Both the position numbers and the translations under genes were made by a program. From Bufo bufo (Eukaryota > Chordata > Amphibia > Anura > Bufonidae), in NCBI RefSeq assembly GCF_905171765.1, contig NC_053391.1:111698644-111762643 (forward strand): DNA of 64,000 nt, read 5' to 3'. The stretch's first letter is position 1. Each line of letters opens with the position of its first letter. Below the pieces are notes generated by a model. That model had not been told where the DNA came from, made no database searches, and saw only the letters and a list, made by a program, of their open reading frames with translations. Positions 43,922 through 53,272 of the stretch are shown here, one piece after another.

Positions 43922-43962
43922 TAGTGTTTGAAAAAGGTCGTATTAGAACGAAACGTCACATT
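43922..43962 (+). ncRNA. Hammerhead-like fold in a Penelope tail
   Basis: TGT, TTGAAAAA, the stem GGTC / GAAC (imperfect) with a loop, GAAAC, GTC, ACA. TGT and ACA would pair as stem I and GTC would be the cleavage triplet. As in the other tails the CTGATGA box is degenerate (TTGAAAA). By-eye fold only. Confidence 0.35.
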
Positions 43963-44012
43963 ATCACTTAGAGTTGCCGTTAAACAAAAAAAATAAAAAT
44001 AATATATATATA

Positions 44013-45661
44013 CAGTCAGATCCATAAATATTGGGACATCGACACAATTCAAATTTTTTTGCCTCTATACACCACCACAATGGATATGAAATGAAAAGAA
44101 CAAGATGTGCTTTAACTGCAGACTGTCAGCTTTAATTTGAGGGTATTTACATCCAAATCAGGTGAACGGTGTAGGAATTACAACAGTTTGCATATGTGCC
44201 TCCCACTTGTTAAGGAACCAAAAGTAATGGGACAGAATAATAATCATAAATCAAACTTTAACTTTTTAATACTTGGTTGCAAATCCTTTGCAGTCAATTA
44301 CAGCCTGAAGTCTGGAACGCATAGACATCACCAGACGCTGGGTTTTATCCCTGGTGATGCTCTGCCAGGCATCTACTGCAACTGTCTTCAGTTCCTGCTT
44401 GTTCTTGGGGCATTTCCCATTCAGTTTTGTCTTCAGCAAGTGAAATGCATGCTCAATCCGATTCGGGTTAGGTGATTTACTTGGCTATTGTATATCATTC
44501 CACTTCTTTCCCTTAAAAAACTCTTTGGTTGCTTTTGCAGTATCTTTTGGGTCATTGTCCATCTGCACTGTGAAGCGCAGTCCAAAGAGTTCTCAAGAAT
44601 TTGGCTAATTATGAGCAGATAACATTGCCCGAAACACTTCAGAATTCATCCTGCTGCTTTTGTCAGCAGTCACATCATCAATAAATACAAGAGAACCAGT
44701 TCTATTGGCAGCCATATATGCCCACGCCATGACACTACCACCACCATGCTTCACTGATGAGGTGGTATGCTTAGGATCATGAGCAGTTTCTTTCCTTCTC
44801 CATACTCTTCTATTCCCATCACTCTGGTACAAGTTGATCTTGGTCTCATCTGTCCATAGGATGTTGTTTCAGAACTGTGAAGGCTTTTTTAGATGTTGTT
44901 TGGCAAACACTAATCTGGCCTTCCTGTTTTTGAGGCTCACCGATGGTTTACATCTTGTGGTGAACCCTCTATATTCACTCTAGTGAAGTCTTCTCTTGAT
45001 TGTTGACTTTGACACACATACACCTACCTCCTGGAGAGTGTTCTTGATCTGGCCAACTGTTGTGAAGGGTGTTTTCTTCACCAGGGAAAGAATTCTTTGG
45101 TCATCCACCACAGTTGTTTTCCGTGGTCTTCTGGGTCTTTTGGTGTTGCTGAGCTCATCGGTGCTTTCCTTTTTTTTAAGACTGTTCTAAACAGTTGTTT
45201 TGGCCACGCCTAATGTTTTTGCTATCTCTCTGATGGGTTTGTTGTGTTTTGTCAGCCTAATGATGGCTTGCTTTACGGATAGTGACAGCTCTTTGGATCT
45301 CATCTTGAGAGTTGACAGCAACAGATTCCAAATGCTAATAGCACACTTGAAATGAACTCTGGACCTTTTATCTGCTCATTGTAATTGGGATAATGAGGGA
45401 ATAACACACACCTGGCCATGGAACAGCTGAGAAGCCAATTGTCCCATTATTTTTGCTGCCTTAACAAGTGGGAGGCACATATGCAAACTGTTGTAATTCC
45501 TACACCGTTCACCTGATTTGGATGTAAATACCCTCAAATTAAAGCTGACAGTCTGCAGTTAAAGCACATCTTGTTCGTTTCATTTCAAATCCATTGTGGT
45601 GGTGTATAGAGCCAAAAATTTTAGAATTGTGTCGAAGTCCCAATATTTATGGACCTGACTG
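44013..45661 (-). mobile_element. Tc1-like transposon with long terminal inverted repeats
   Basis: The element lies between TA dinucleotides (44011-44012 and 45662-45663). The left end CAGTCAGATCCATAAATATT matches the right end AATATTTATGGACCTGACTG in inverted orientation. The inverted similarity continues for about 200 bp (GGAGGCACATATGCAAACTG on the right, its complement on the left), apart from substitutions. Length (1649 bp), TA flanks and a single transposase gene between long TIRs are typical of Tc1. Confidence 0.92.
44267..45303 (-). pseudogene. Tc1 transposase, nearly full length but frameshifted
   Basis: The start ATG is at 45303 (MRSKELSLSVKQ) and the terminal codons end ATKY-stop at 44267. 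The span of 1037 nt is the usual size for a Tc1 transposase of about 340 residues but is not a multiple of three, so at least one frameshift is present; a stretch near 45170-45180 (TTTTTTTT) and one near 44600 are likely places. The HTH part shows REIAKTLGVAKTTVW-like text. The catalytic part shows VKHGGGSVMAWAYMA (44700-44760) downstream of the WTDE region, with RRVWRRK next to it. Probably inactive. Confidence 0.8.
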
Positions 45662-46247
45662 TATATATATATATTATATAAAGCTGAGTGTATGTGTATG
45701 TTTGTATGTCCGCTAAAGGAATCCGCACTATCGCATTTACAATCACAAAATTTGGCACACAGGTACATTAGATGTCTGGGAAGGTTTTAGACCAGGTCTC
45801 TAGGATGTACTGTTCCTGAGATATTCCCAAAAAATGCATTAGCCAATAGAAGCTTGGTCATATGACCCTTATCAGCCAATAGAAGCTCGCAGACCGTTAG
45901 CCTCCACATACACAGTTTTACTCCAGGTTTCCATAACAACCCAGCCATTTATCTTCATTGCTGTAGGAGAGCTTTAAAGGAAATCTGTCACCAGGATAAT
46001 TGCTATTGAAGTAAAGCCATGGCCTTAGTACCTTATTTCAAGATGTGCCTTTGTTCCAGCAATAGATGTTTTTATCTTCTGAAAAGCCAGTTTATTTGAT
46101 ATGCAAATGAGCCAGTAAGGTGCCTAGAGAGTGTCATTCTTGCAGGAAGGAGCCCAGAAACGCCCTCTGCCACAATGTGTCCACCCTCAAAATACGAAAT
46201 TAAAACCCCCGCCCCAGGTCCCACTAATCCACTCCCTGTCTCATGTT

Positions 46248-46640
46248 AGGCCACACCCCTTCTCACTCAGCCGACCGGGGTTGAAAAAATGAAGGTAAAA
46301 ATCAACTTCTGTCAGCTGCAGGGGTGGTAGGGAGGGTGACTTTCTCCCTGCAGCTCACAGACAGCACAGTGCTGCTATCTTAGAGTGAGCTGTTCAAAAG
46401 AACACGCCCATGATCCGGTTAGGCCATGCCCCCTTCCACTCCTCAGCTGACAGGGATTGAAAAAATGAAGTAAAAAATCAACTTCTGTCAGCTGTAGGGG
46501 TGGGAGGGACGGTGACTTTCTCGATGCAGCTCACACTCAGGCAGCACAGTGCTGCTGTCTTAGTGAGCTGTTCAAAATGAAACGCCCCCTATCCAGTTAG
46601 ACCACACACCCTCCCACTCCTCAGTCAACAGGGATTGAAA
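46248..46640. repeat. About 175-bp direct repeat, two full copies and one partial
   Basis: TTGAAAAAATGAA occurs at about 46281, 46456 and 46637, each preceded by TAGGCCA/TAGACCA, ACACCC or CCCCC, and CTCAG. The two full copies continue with ATCAACTTCTGTCAGCTG, GTGACTTTCTC and CAGCACAGTGCTGCT. Confidence 0.8.
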
Positions 46641-46648
46641 AAATGAAA

Positions 46649-46917
46649 GTTCTGCAAAAAACGGAATGGAAACGGAAGACATACGGATGCATTTCCGTAT
46701 GTGTTCTATTTTGAATGGAGCCACGGAACGTGATTTGCATCAATAATAGGACATGTTCTATCTTTAAACGGAACGGAAAAACGGAAATACGGAAACGGAA
46801 TGCATACGGAGTACATTCCGTTTTTTTTGCGGAACCATTGAAATGAATGGTTCCGTATATGGACCGTATACGGAATGCAAAAAACGGCCAGTAAACGGCC
46901 ATGTGCAGGAGGCCTTA
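46649..46917. mobile_element. MITE-like sequence rich in ACGGAA / TTCCGT words
   Basis: Multiple inverted words (ACGGAATGGAAACGGAAG, CATTTCCGTATG, CGGAAACGGAATGC, GCATACGGAG) make the stretch strongly self-complementary. It ends AACGGCCATGTGCAGGAGGCC. The type is common in frog genomes; exact ends and TSD are not fixed. Confidence 0.5.
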
Positions 46918-47195
46918 AGGGGATGGTCGCTATGGAGGTCAGTGTTAAGGGGAAGATTGCTGTAAAGGCCATTGTTAAGAGGGCGGGCCCCTGTGGAGGT
47001 CACTGTCAAGGGAGTGGTGTGCTGTGAAACTCACTGTTAAAGGGGAAGGCTGCTATAAAAGTCAAAGTTAAGGGGGTTGGCTGCTGTGGTGGTCCAATTT
47101 TAAGGTACGGGGCACTGTGGGGGGGGGGTTAGTGTTAAGGGATGGGGGGCTGTGGAGGTCACTGTTAAGGGTGCTGGGTGTTGTGGAAGTCACTG
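46918..47195. repeat. 31-bp minisatellite, about 9 copies
   Basis: The unit TTAAGGGG-N-GGCTGCTGTGGAGGTCACTG repeats about every 30-31 bp with considerable divergence; one copy carries a run of G at about 47120. Confidence 0.85.
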
Positions 47196-47282
47196 TTATA
47201 GTGGATAGTGTTGATATCTTTTAACGACACACACAATTAAATAGATTAATTATATCCGACAGAAGCCGGGTCCTTCAGCTAG

Positions 47283-47734
47283 TATATATATATATATATA
47301 TTATCTCTCTATATATATAAATTGAAATCTATCAGTATAATATATACTAACAGAAGAGAAAAGTGGATTTCTCATATTTGCTTATATAGGATTATTCACT
47401 GGGCAGCCTTCTGACTTTGAGAGCAGTGTTATTTTGCACAGATGTCTGGTTGCATTTCACGGCACATTACAAAGCAGGTGCTAAATTGCCTTTGGCTGTC
47501 TTCACAGACCCGGGGGCTTCTTCTGGCTATCCCTAATGTAATTAAACATTTACACTCAATTAAGTGAAGATTGTGTAGTCACTGCATGCTGGGCACTGCT
47601 ATATCATCTTACACTGCTGCAAACAGTGCTTGATATGCAGTCATGGCATTAACAGATGTAGCATAACTTTCTATTGCTGTGAGTCCTTTAGAGGTCCTTG
47701 TATTTGTATATGATAAGCTAAGTTCTTGAATAGA
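47283..47734. other. TA repeat and unassigned sequence
   Basis: A TATATA run at 47284-47303 and a second (CTCTCTATATATATA) just after it, then about 400 bp with no recognised feature. Confidence 0.6.
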
Positions 47735-48418
47735 GATGAGCGAAGTGAAGCTGACGAAGTGGAATTTGTTACGATTTCAGGAAAAATTTGATTCGCATTG
47801 AATGCAAATTTCCTCGGGCTTTATAGTAACGAATCGCATTTTACTAAAATGGTTGCTACACATGTGAGGACATGGAGGGAGGAAGTCTGGGAAGGCGGGA
47901 TCACCCATACTGACATGCATGCAGCCAATCAGCAGCCAGCCCTGTGATGCCACAGACGTATAAATACGGCAGCCATCTTAGATTCTGACACTCACCAGTG
48001 TACTTAGTGCAGGGAGAGACGTGTCTGCAGGCTCTAGGGACAGTCATAGAAAAATCGTCATTGTGCTAAAAAAAAAACTGTTAACGAGTGCAGGGAAAGA
48101 TTATTCAAGGTGTAGGGAAGGGATGGGGAGGAATCATTCCACAGCATTTATGTTGAACAGGGTTCAGTCAGGGAGGTGACATCCTGGTTTATAGGAACAA
48201 TCCTATTATACCTTGCTGCACTGACTGGCGATACAAATTGCCATTATACAACTCTGTAATTCCAGCAAACTGTTCTTATTAGGGTGCAAGTGCTGTTTGA
48301 TACAGGCATTAACCAGGTTTATTACAAGGAAAAATTTCTACATTTTATTTGCCCTTGCTAGTTATATGTTCTGAAGCATTTTTTGGCTTTTATTAGTGGG
48401 AAAAAAAGGGCTTATTAG
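47735..48418 (+). mobile_element. Left end of an outer hAT-like element
   Basis: TAGAGATGAGCGAA at 47735 opens a stretch with GAAGCTGACGAAG and GATTCGC/GCGAATC-type words, as expected of a hAT terminus. The following sequence (AGTGCAGGGA, TGGGAAAAAAAGG) leads into the text that resumes after copy C as the about 143-bp array. I infer one large outer element running from here past 62.9 kb, with copy C, a LINE and a mariner-like element inserted in it. Its right end is outside the window or not recognised. Confidence 0.45.
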
Positions 48419-48539
48419 TAGTGTTGAGCGAACAGTTCGAGCATAGTTCGGGTCCGTACCGAATTTTGGGGTGTTCGTGACACGGACCCGAACCCGAACT
48501 TGTGCGTCAGACATACCATGCACTGACGCACAACCACTT

Positions 48540-51443
48540 ATGTCTCCAGATGAAGAGGACATGGGAATACCACCACAGCAGAGTCACCGACTCTCTGATG
48601 ATGACGAAACACAGGTGCCCACTGCCGCGTCTTTTTGCAGTGTGCAGACTGAACAGGAGGAGGTCAGGGAGGGAGACTGGGTGGAAGACGATGCAGAGGA
48701 CGATGAGGTCTTAGACCCCACATGGACTGAAGGTCGTGGCGATGACTTTCACAGTTCAGAGGAAGAGGTAGTGGTGAGACCGAGACAACAGCGAAGCCAA
48801 AGAGGGAGCAGGGGGCCAAAGCAGACGAGCCGCCGCCCCCAGAGTTCGCCTGCTACTGGACATCGCCAACAGGGACCCAGCCCCACAAAGGCAGCTTCAA
48901 AGAGTTCCCTGGCATGGCACTTCTTTAAACAATGTCCTACCGACAAGACCCGAGTGACTTGCACGCTCTGCCATCAGAGCCTGAGGCGAGGCATTAACGT
49001 TCTGAACCTCAGCACAACCTGCATGACCAGGCATCTACATGCAAAGCATGAACTGCAGTGGGGTACACACCTTAAAAACCAGGCACTCGCTGAGGCTCCC
49101 CCTGCTCCCTCTACCGCTGCTGCCTCGGCTTCCGCCTCGAGAGGAATGTTGCCACCTGCCGAGCAGCAAACAGAGGATGTGCCACCGACACCACCACCAC
49201 CGCCACCGTCAACTAGCGTCTCCACTATATCACACAGCAACGTTCAGCTCTCAATATCTCAAACCTTAGAGAGGAAGCGCAAATTCCCCCCGAGTCACCC
49301 TCGAGCCCTTGGCCTGAACGCCAGCATTTCTAAACTGCTGGCCTTTGAAATGCTGTCATTCCGGCTGGTGGACACAGACAGCTTCAAAAAGCTGATGGCC
49401 ATGGCTGTCCCGCAGTATGTGGTTCCCAGCCGCCACTACTTCTCCAAGACAGCCGTGCCTTCCCTGCACATGCAAGTGTCCGATAAAATCAAGTGTGCAC
49501 TGCGCAACGCCATTTGTGGCAAGGTCCACCTAACCACAGATACGTGGACCAGTAAGCACGGCCAGGGACGCTATATCTCACTAACTGCACACTGGATGAA
49601 TGTAGTGGCGGCTGGGCCCCCGGCGGACAGTTCCTTGGCGCACGTCCTTCCGCCCCCTAGGATCGCAGGGCATCATTCTCTGCCTCCTGTAGCCTCCTCC
49701 TCCTACTCGGCTTCCTCCTCCACTGCTTCCACCAGCTCATCCGGTCAGCCACACACCTTCACCACCAACTTCAGCACAGCCCGGGGTAAACGTCAGCAGG
49801 CCATTCTGAAACTCATATGTTTGGGGGACAGGCCCCACACCGCACAGGAGTTGTGGCGGGGTATTGAACAACAGACCGACGAGTGGTTTCTGCCGGTGGG
49901 CCTCAAGCCAGGCCTGGTGGTATGCGATAATGGGCGAAATCTCGTGGCAGCTCTGGGACTAGCCGGTTTGACGCACATCCCTTGCCTGGCGCATGTGCTG
50001 AACTTGGTGGTGCAGAGGTTCATTCACCACTACCCCAACATGTCAGAGCTGCTGCATAAAGTGCGGGCCGTCTGTGCGCGCTTCCGCCGTTCACATCCTG
50101 CCGCTGCTCGCCTGTCTGCGCTACAGCGGAACTTCGGCCTTCCCGCTCACCGCCTCATATGCGACGTGCCCACCCGGTGGAACTCCACCTTGCACATGCT
50201 GGAGAGACTGTGCGAGCAGCAGCAGGCCATAGTGGAGTTTCAGCTGCAGCACGCTCGCGTCAGTCGTACTGCCGAACAGCACCACTTCACCACCAATGAT
50301 TGGGCCTCCATGCGAGACCTGTGTGCCCTGCTGCGCTGTTTCGAGTACTCCACCAACATGGCCAGTGGCGATGACACTGTTATCAGCGTTACAATACCAC
50401 TTCTATGTCTCCTTGAGAAAACACTTAGGGCAATGATGTTAGAGGAGGTGGCCCAGGTGGAGGAGGAGGAGGAGGATGAGGGCTCGTTTCTAACACTTTC
50501 GGGCCAGTCTGTTCGAAGTGGCTCAGAGGGAGGTTTGTTTAAGCAGCAGAGGACAGGTTCACAAGTCGCCAGCCAAGGCACTGTACTGGAGGACGAGGAG
50601 GAGGAGGAGGTGGAGGGGGACGAGGATGACGCAAGTTCACAGCGGGGTGGCAGCCCAGGCCCATCACTGGTGCGTGGCTGGGGGGATACGGTGGACGATG
50701 ACGATACGCCTCCCACAGAGGACAGCTTGTCCTTACCCATGGGTAGCCTGGCCCACATGAGCGAATATATGCTCCAATGCCTGCGCAACGACAGCAGAGT
50801 TGCCCACGTTTTAACGTGTGCAGACTACTGGGTGGCCACCCTGCTGGATCCCCGGTATAAAGACAATGTGCCCACTTTAATTCCTGAACTGGAGCGCGAC
50901 CGTAAGATGCGCGAGTACAAGCGCACGCTGATAGAGGCGCTCTTGAGAGCATTCCCACATGTCACAGGGGAACAGGTGGAAGGTGAAGGCAGAGGAGTGG
51001 CAAGAGGTCGCCAACGCAGCTGTGTCACGGCCAGCTCATCTGAGGGCAGGGTTAGCATGGCAGAAATTTGGAAAAGTTTTGTCTCCACGCCACAGCTATC
51101 TGCACCGACACCTGATACGGAACGTGTTAGCAGGAGGCAGCATTTCACTAACATGGTTGAACAGTATGTCTGCACACCCCTCCACATCCTGACGGATGGT
51201 TCGGCCCCATTCAACTACTGGGTTTCGAAATTGTCCACGTGGCCAGAGTTAGCATGTTATGCCTTGGAGGTGCTTTCCTGCCCGGCGGCCAGCGTTTTAT
51301 CTGAACGCGTATTCAGCACGGCAGGGGGCGTCATTACTGACAAGCGCAGCCGCCTGTCCACAGCCAACGTGGACAAGCTGACCTTCATAAAGATGAACCA
51401 GGCATGGATCCCACAGGACCTGTCCCTCCCTTGTGCAGAGTAG
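48540..51443 (+). CDS. Intact hAT transposase with BED zinc finger (copy C)
   Basis: Cut-and-paste transposase, 967 residues from this ATG. The frame also has an ATG at 48471 (990 residues), but those first residues (RTRTRTC) are encoded by the element's terminal repeats, so 48540 is preferred. Numbered from 48471: an acidic N-terminus, BED finger about 147-195 (CTLC at 164-167, HLHAKH at 188-193), proline/serine linker, first catalytic Asp in TTDTWTSKHGQG (Asp357), second in VVCDNGRN (Asp486), CLAHVLNLVV (505-514), PTRWNST (567-573), an acidic Glu-rich insert (about 664-735) and the C-terminal hAT dimerisation domain (SVLSERVFSTAGG, RSRLSTANVDKL). hATs use a DDE triad; the Glu was not placed with certainty. 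No frameshift or stop. Host genes of the ZBED group descend from such transposases, but TIRs and TSD show this is a transposon. Confidence 0.93.
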   Translation: MSPDEEDMGIPPQQSHRLSDDDETQVPTAASFCSVQTEQEEVREGDWVEDDAEDDEVLDPTWTEGRGDDFHSSEEEVVVRPRQQRSQRGSRGPKQTSRRPQSSPATGHRQQGPSPTKAASKSSLAWHFFKQCPTDKTRVTCTLCHQSLRRGINVLNLSTTCMTRHLHAKHELQWGTHLKNQALAEAPPAPSTAAASASASRGMLPPAEQQTEDVPPTPPPPPPSTSVSTISHSNVQLSISQTLERKRKFPPSHPRALGLNASISKLLAFEMLSFRLVDTDSFKKLMAMAVPQYVVPSRHYFSKTAVPSLHMQVSDKIKCALRNAICGKVHLTTDTWTSKHGQGRYISLTAHWMNVVAAGPPADSSLAHVLPPPRIAGHHSLPPVASSSYSASSSTASTSSSGQPHTFTTNFSTARGKRQQAILKLICLGDRPHTAQELWRGIEQQTDEWFLPVGLKPGLVVCDNGRNLVAALGLAGLTHIPCLAHVLNLVVQRFIHHYPNMSELLHKVRAVCARFRRSHPAAARLSALQRNFGLPAHRLICDVPTRWNSTLHMLERLCEQQQAIVEFQLQHARVSRTAEQHHFTTNDWASMRDLCALLRCFEYSTNMASGDDTVISVTIPLLCLLEKTLRAMMLEEVAQVEEEEEDEGSFLTLSGQSVRSGSEGGLFKQQRTGSQVASQGTVLEDEEEEEVEGDEDDASSQRGGSPGPSLVRGWGDTVDDDDTPPTEDSLSLPMGSLAHMSEYMLQCLRNDSRVAHVLTCADYWVATLLDPRYKDNVPTLIPELERDRKMREYKRTLIEALLRAFPHVTGEQVEGEGRGVARGRQRSCVTASSSEGRVSMAEIWKSFVSTPQLSAPTPDTERVSRRQHFTNMVEQYVCTPLHILTDGSAPFNYWVSKLSTWPELACYALEVLSCPAASVLSERVFSTAGGVITDKRSRLSTANVDKLTFIKMNQAWIPQDLSLPCAE

Positions 51444-51594
51444 TCCTTATTAACTGCCTAAAACATGTCTTGTTGTGCTACGGGCCACTTCTTTATTTGA
51501 TACAAATTTTATGAAACCCACAGTTGAATGAAACTCTTCTCTGTCTGGGCGCCGGGGCCTAACCAGATGAAAGTGGCCGGTTAAACTAACGGGT

Positions 51595-52960
51595 GACATG
51601 AAGCCATAACCTCTGCCATGCTACCTCTGTCTTCTGTCTGGGTGCTGAGGCCTAAGTCAAATAAAGTGGTCTTCTGCTGTGCTGGGGGATATGAAGCTAA
51701 TCTCTGACCTCTCTTCTCTGTCTGGGTCCAAAGGCCTAAATCACTGAAAGAGGCCTTCTCCTGTGGTGTGTGATATGATGCCAGAATATGTGCTGTGGGG
51801 CCTCTCTCCTCTTCCTGGGTGCAGGGGTCAAATAAACTAAATTGTGGCCTACTCCTGTGGTGGTTGATATGATGCCTGATTCTCTGATGTGGAACCTCTC
51901 TCCTCTGTTTGGGTGAAGGGGTCAAAGTAACTAAATGGTGGCTTCTCCTGTGGTGGCTGATATGATGCCAGAATATGTGCTGTGGTGCCTCTCTCCTCTT
52001 CCTGGGTGCGGGGGTCAAAGTAACTCAATGGTGGCTTCTCCTGTGGTGGCTGATATGATGCCAGAATATGTGCTGTGGTGCCTCTCTCCTCTTCCTGGGT
52101 GCGGGGGTCAAAGTAACTCAATGGTGGCTTCTCCTGTGGTGGCTGATATGATGCCAGAATATGTGCTGTGGTGCCTCTCTCCTCTTCCTGGGTGCAGGGG
52201 TCAAAGTAACTAAATGGTGGCTTCTCCTGTGGTGGTTGATATGATGCCTGATTCTCTGCTGTGAAACCTCTCTCCTCCATCTGGGTGTAGGGGTCAAAGT
52301 CTTTCAAAGTCGCCTTCTCCTGTGCTGATTGATATAAAGCTGATGGTTGTGCCATCTGACATGGTTGCCAGGGTCTGATTCAATGGGGGCCTACTCCTGT
52401 GGTGGGTGATCTAAATGCCTGATTCTCTGCTGTGAAACCTCTCTCCTCCGTCTGGGTGTAGGGGTCAAAGTCTTTCAAAGTCGCCTTCTCCTGTGCTGAT
52501 TGATATGAAGCTGATGGTTGTGCCATCTGACATGGTTGCCGGGGGTCCCATTAAATTGGGGCCTACTCCTGTGGTGGGTGATCTAAATGCCTGATTCTCT
52601 GCTTTGAAACCTCTCTCCTCCGTCCGGGTGTAGGGGTCAAAGTCTGTCAAAGTCGCCTTCTCCTGTGCTGATTGATATAAAGCTTATGCTTGTGCCATCT
52701 GACATGGTTGCCGGGGTCTGATTCAATGGTGGCCTACTCCTGTGGTGGGTGATCTAAATGCCTGATTCTCTGCTGTGTAACCTCTCTCCTCCGTCTGGGT
52801 GTAGGGGTCAAAGTAACTAAATGGTGGCCTACTCCTGTGGTGGGTGATATGATGCCTGGTTCTCTGCTGTGGGACCTCTCTCCTTTGTCTGGGTGCTGTG
52901 GTCAAAATAATAGTAAGTGACCTTCTCCATTGGTGGGTGACTTGAAGCCTGATTCTGTGC
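51595..52960 (+). repeat. 93-bp satellite in the 3' part of hAT copy C, about 14 copies
   Basis: CCTGGGTGCGGGGGTCAAAG occurs at 52001 and 52094, a 93-bp step. Units contain CTCTCTCCTCTTCCTGGGTG, CAAAGTAACTCAATGGTGGC and TTCTCCTGTGGTGG. Copies near 51930-52210 are nearly identical, those at the edges more diverged, which suggests growth from the middle. Ninety-three is divisible by three, which produces long minus-strand frames of repeats (PPQEKPPLSYFDP type); these are not taken as genes. Confidence 0.93.
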
Positions 52961-53272
52961 TATGGGACCTCACTCCAATTAATATTGTTTAATTTTTATT
53001 TATTTTATGTTAACTCATCATTTCCCTATCTACATTTGTTTGCAGGGGATTTAACTACATTTTGCTGCCTTTTGCAGCCCTCTAGCCCTTTCCGGGTGTG
53101 TTTTACAGCCTTTTTAGTGCCCAAAAGTTCGGGTCCCCATTGACTTCTATGGGGTTCGGGTTCGGGATGAAGTTCGGGTCGAGTTCGGATCCCGAACCCG
53201 AACATTTTTCGAAAGTTCGGCCGAACTCGTCGAACCCGAACATCCAGGTGTTCGCTCAACTCTACTTATTAG

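Larger units (their letters stand above)
42391..43976 (+). mobile_element. Penelope-like tail fragment (plus-strand copy) with a nested insertion
   Basis: 43097-43206 plus 43769-43976 is the inverted partner of 28898-29226. The 3' end carries TGTTTGAAAAAGGTC, a short loop, GAACGAAACGTCACA and an A-rich tail with AATAAA, the same hammerhead-like layout as the other Penelope tails. The upstream part (42391-43096) has four hairpins of one design and no protein coding that I recognise; its membership of this element is inferred from position only. The Tc1 element begins 36 bases past the end. Confidence 0.6.
45676..47282. mobile_element. Helitron-like non-autonomous block with nested repeats
   Basis: The right edge reads GAAGCCGGGTCCTTCAGCTAG followed by T (last 20 bases end at 47282). 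A CTAG end next to T, preceded by a GC-rich stretch, fits a Helitron 3' end. The left part starts about AAGCTGAGTGTATGTGTATG and GTCCGCTAAAGGAATCCGCA, a phrase that I associate with such elements, but no TC start or clear 3' hairpin is visible, so the class is tentative. There is no Rep/helicase gene. The interior holds the three repeats listed next. Confidence 0.35.
48419..53264 (+). mobile_element. Complete hAT transposon (copy C) with perfect 8-bp TSD
   Basis: Left end TAGTGTTGAGCGAAC (48419-48433), right end GTTCGCTCAACTCTA (53250-53264), inverted repeats with one mismatch in 15. CTTATTAG lies directly outside on both sides (48411-48418 and 53265-53272), the 8-bp hAT signature with no mismatch. 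Subterminal regions on both sides contain repeated GTTCGGGT / ACCCGAAC words, candidate transposase-binding sites. The single gene is unbroken. A 93-bp satellite fills the 3' third. Intact ends, TSD and gene together suggest recent movement. Confidence 0.95.

Noticed and set aside
48471..48539. N-terminal extension of the copy C transposase (ATG at 48471)
   Set aside because: The extra 23 residues are encoded by the element's CCCGAACCCGAAC terminal sequence and do not match copies A and B until DAQPL. The ATG at 48540 is preferred, though the upstream one cannot be excluded.
51581..52355. Minus-strand frames of 145-168 residues with EKPPLSYFDP repeats
   Set aside because: The 93-bp satellite in the 3' part of hAT copy C keeps a frame open by its period; no independent gene signal.
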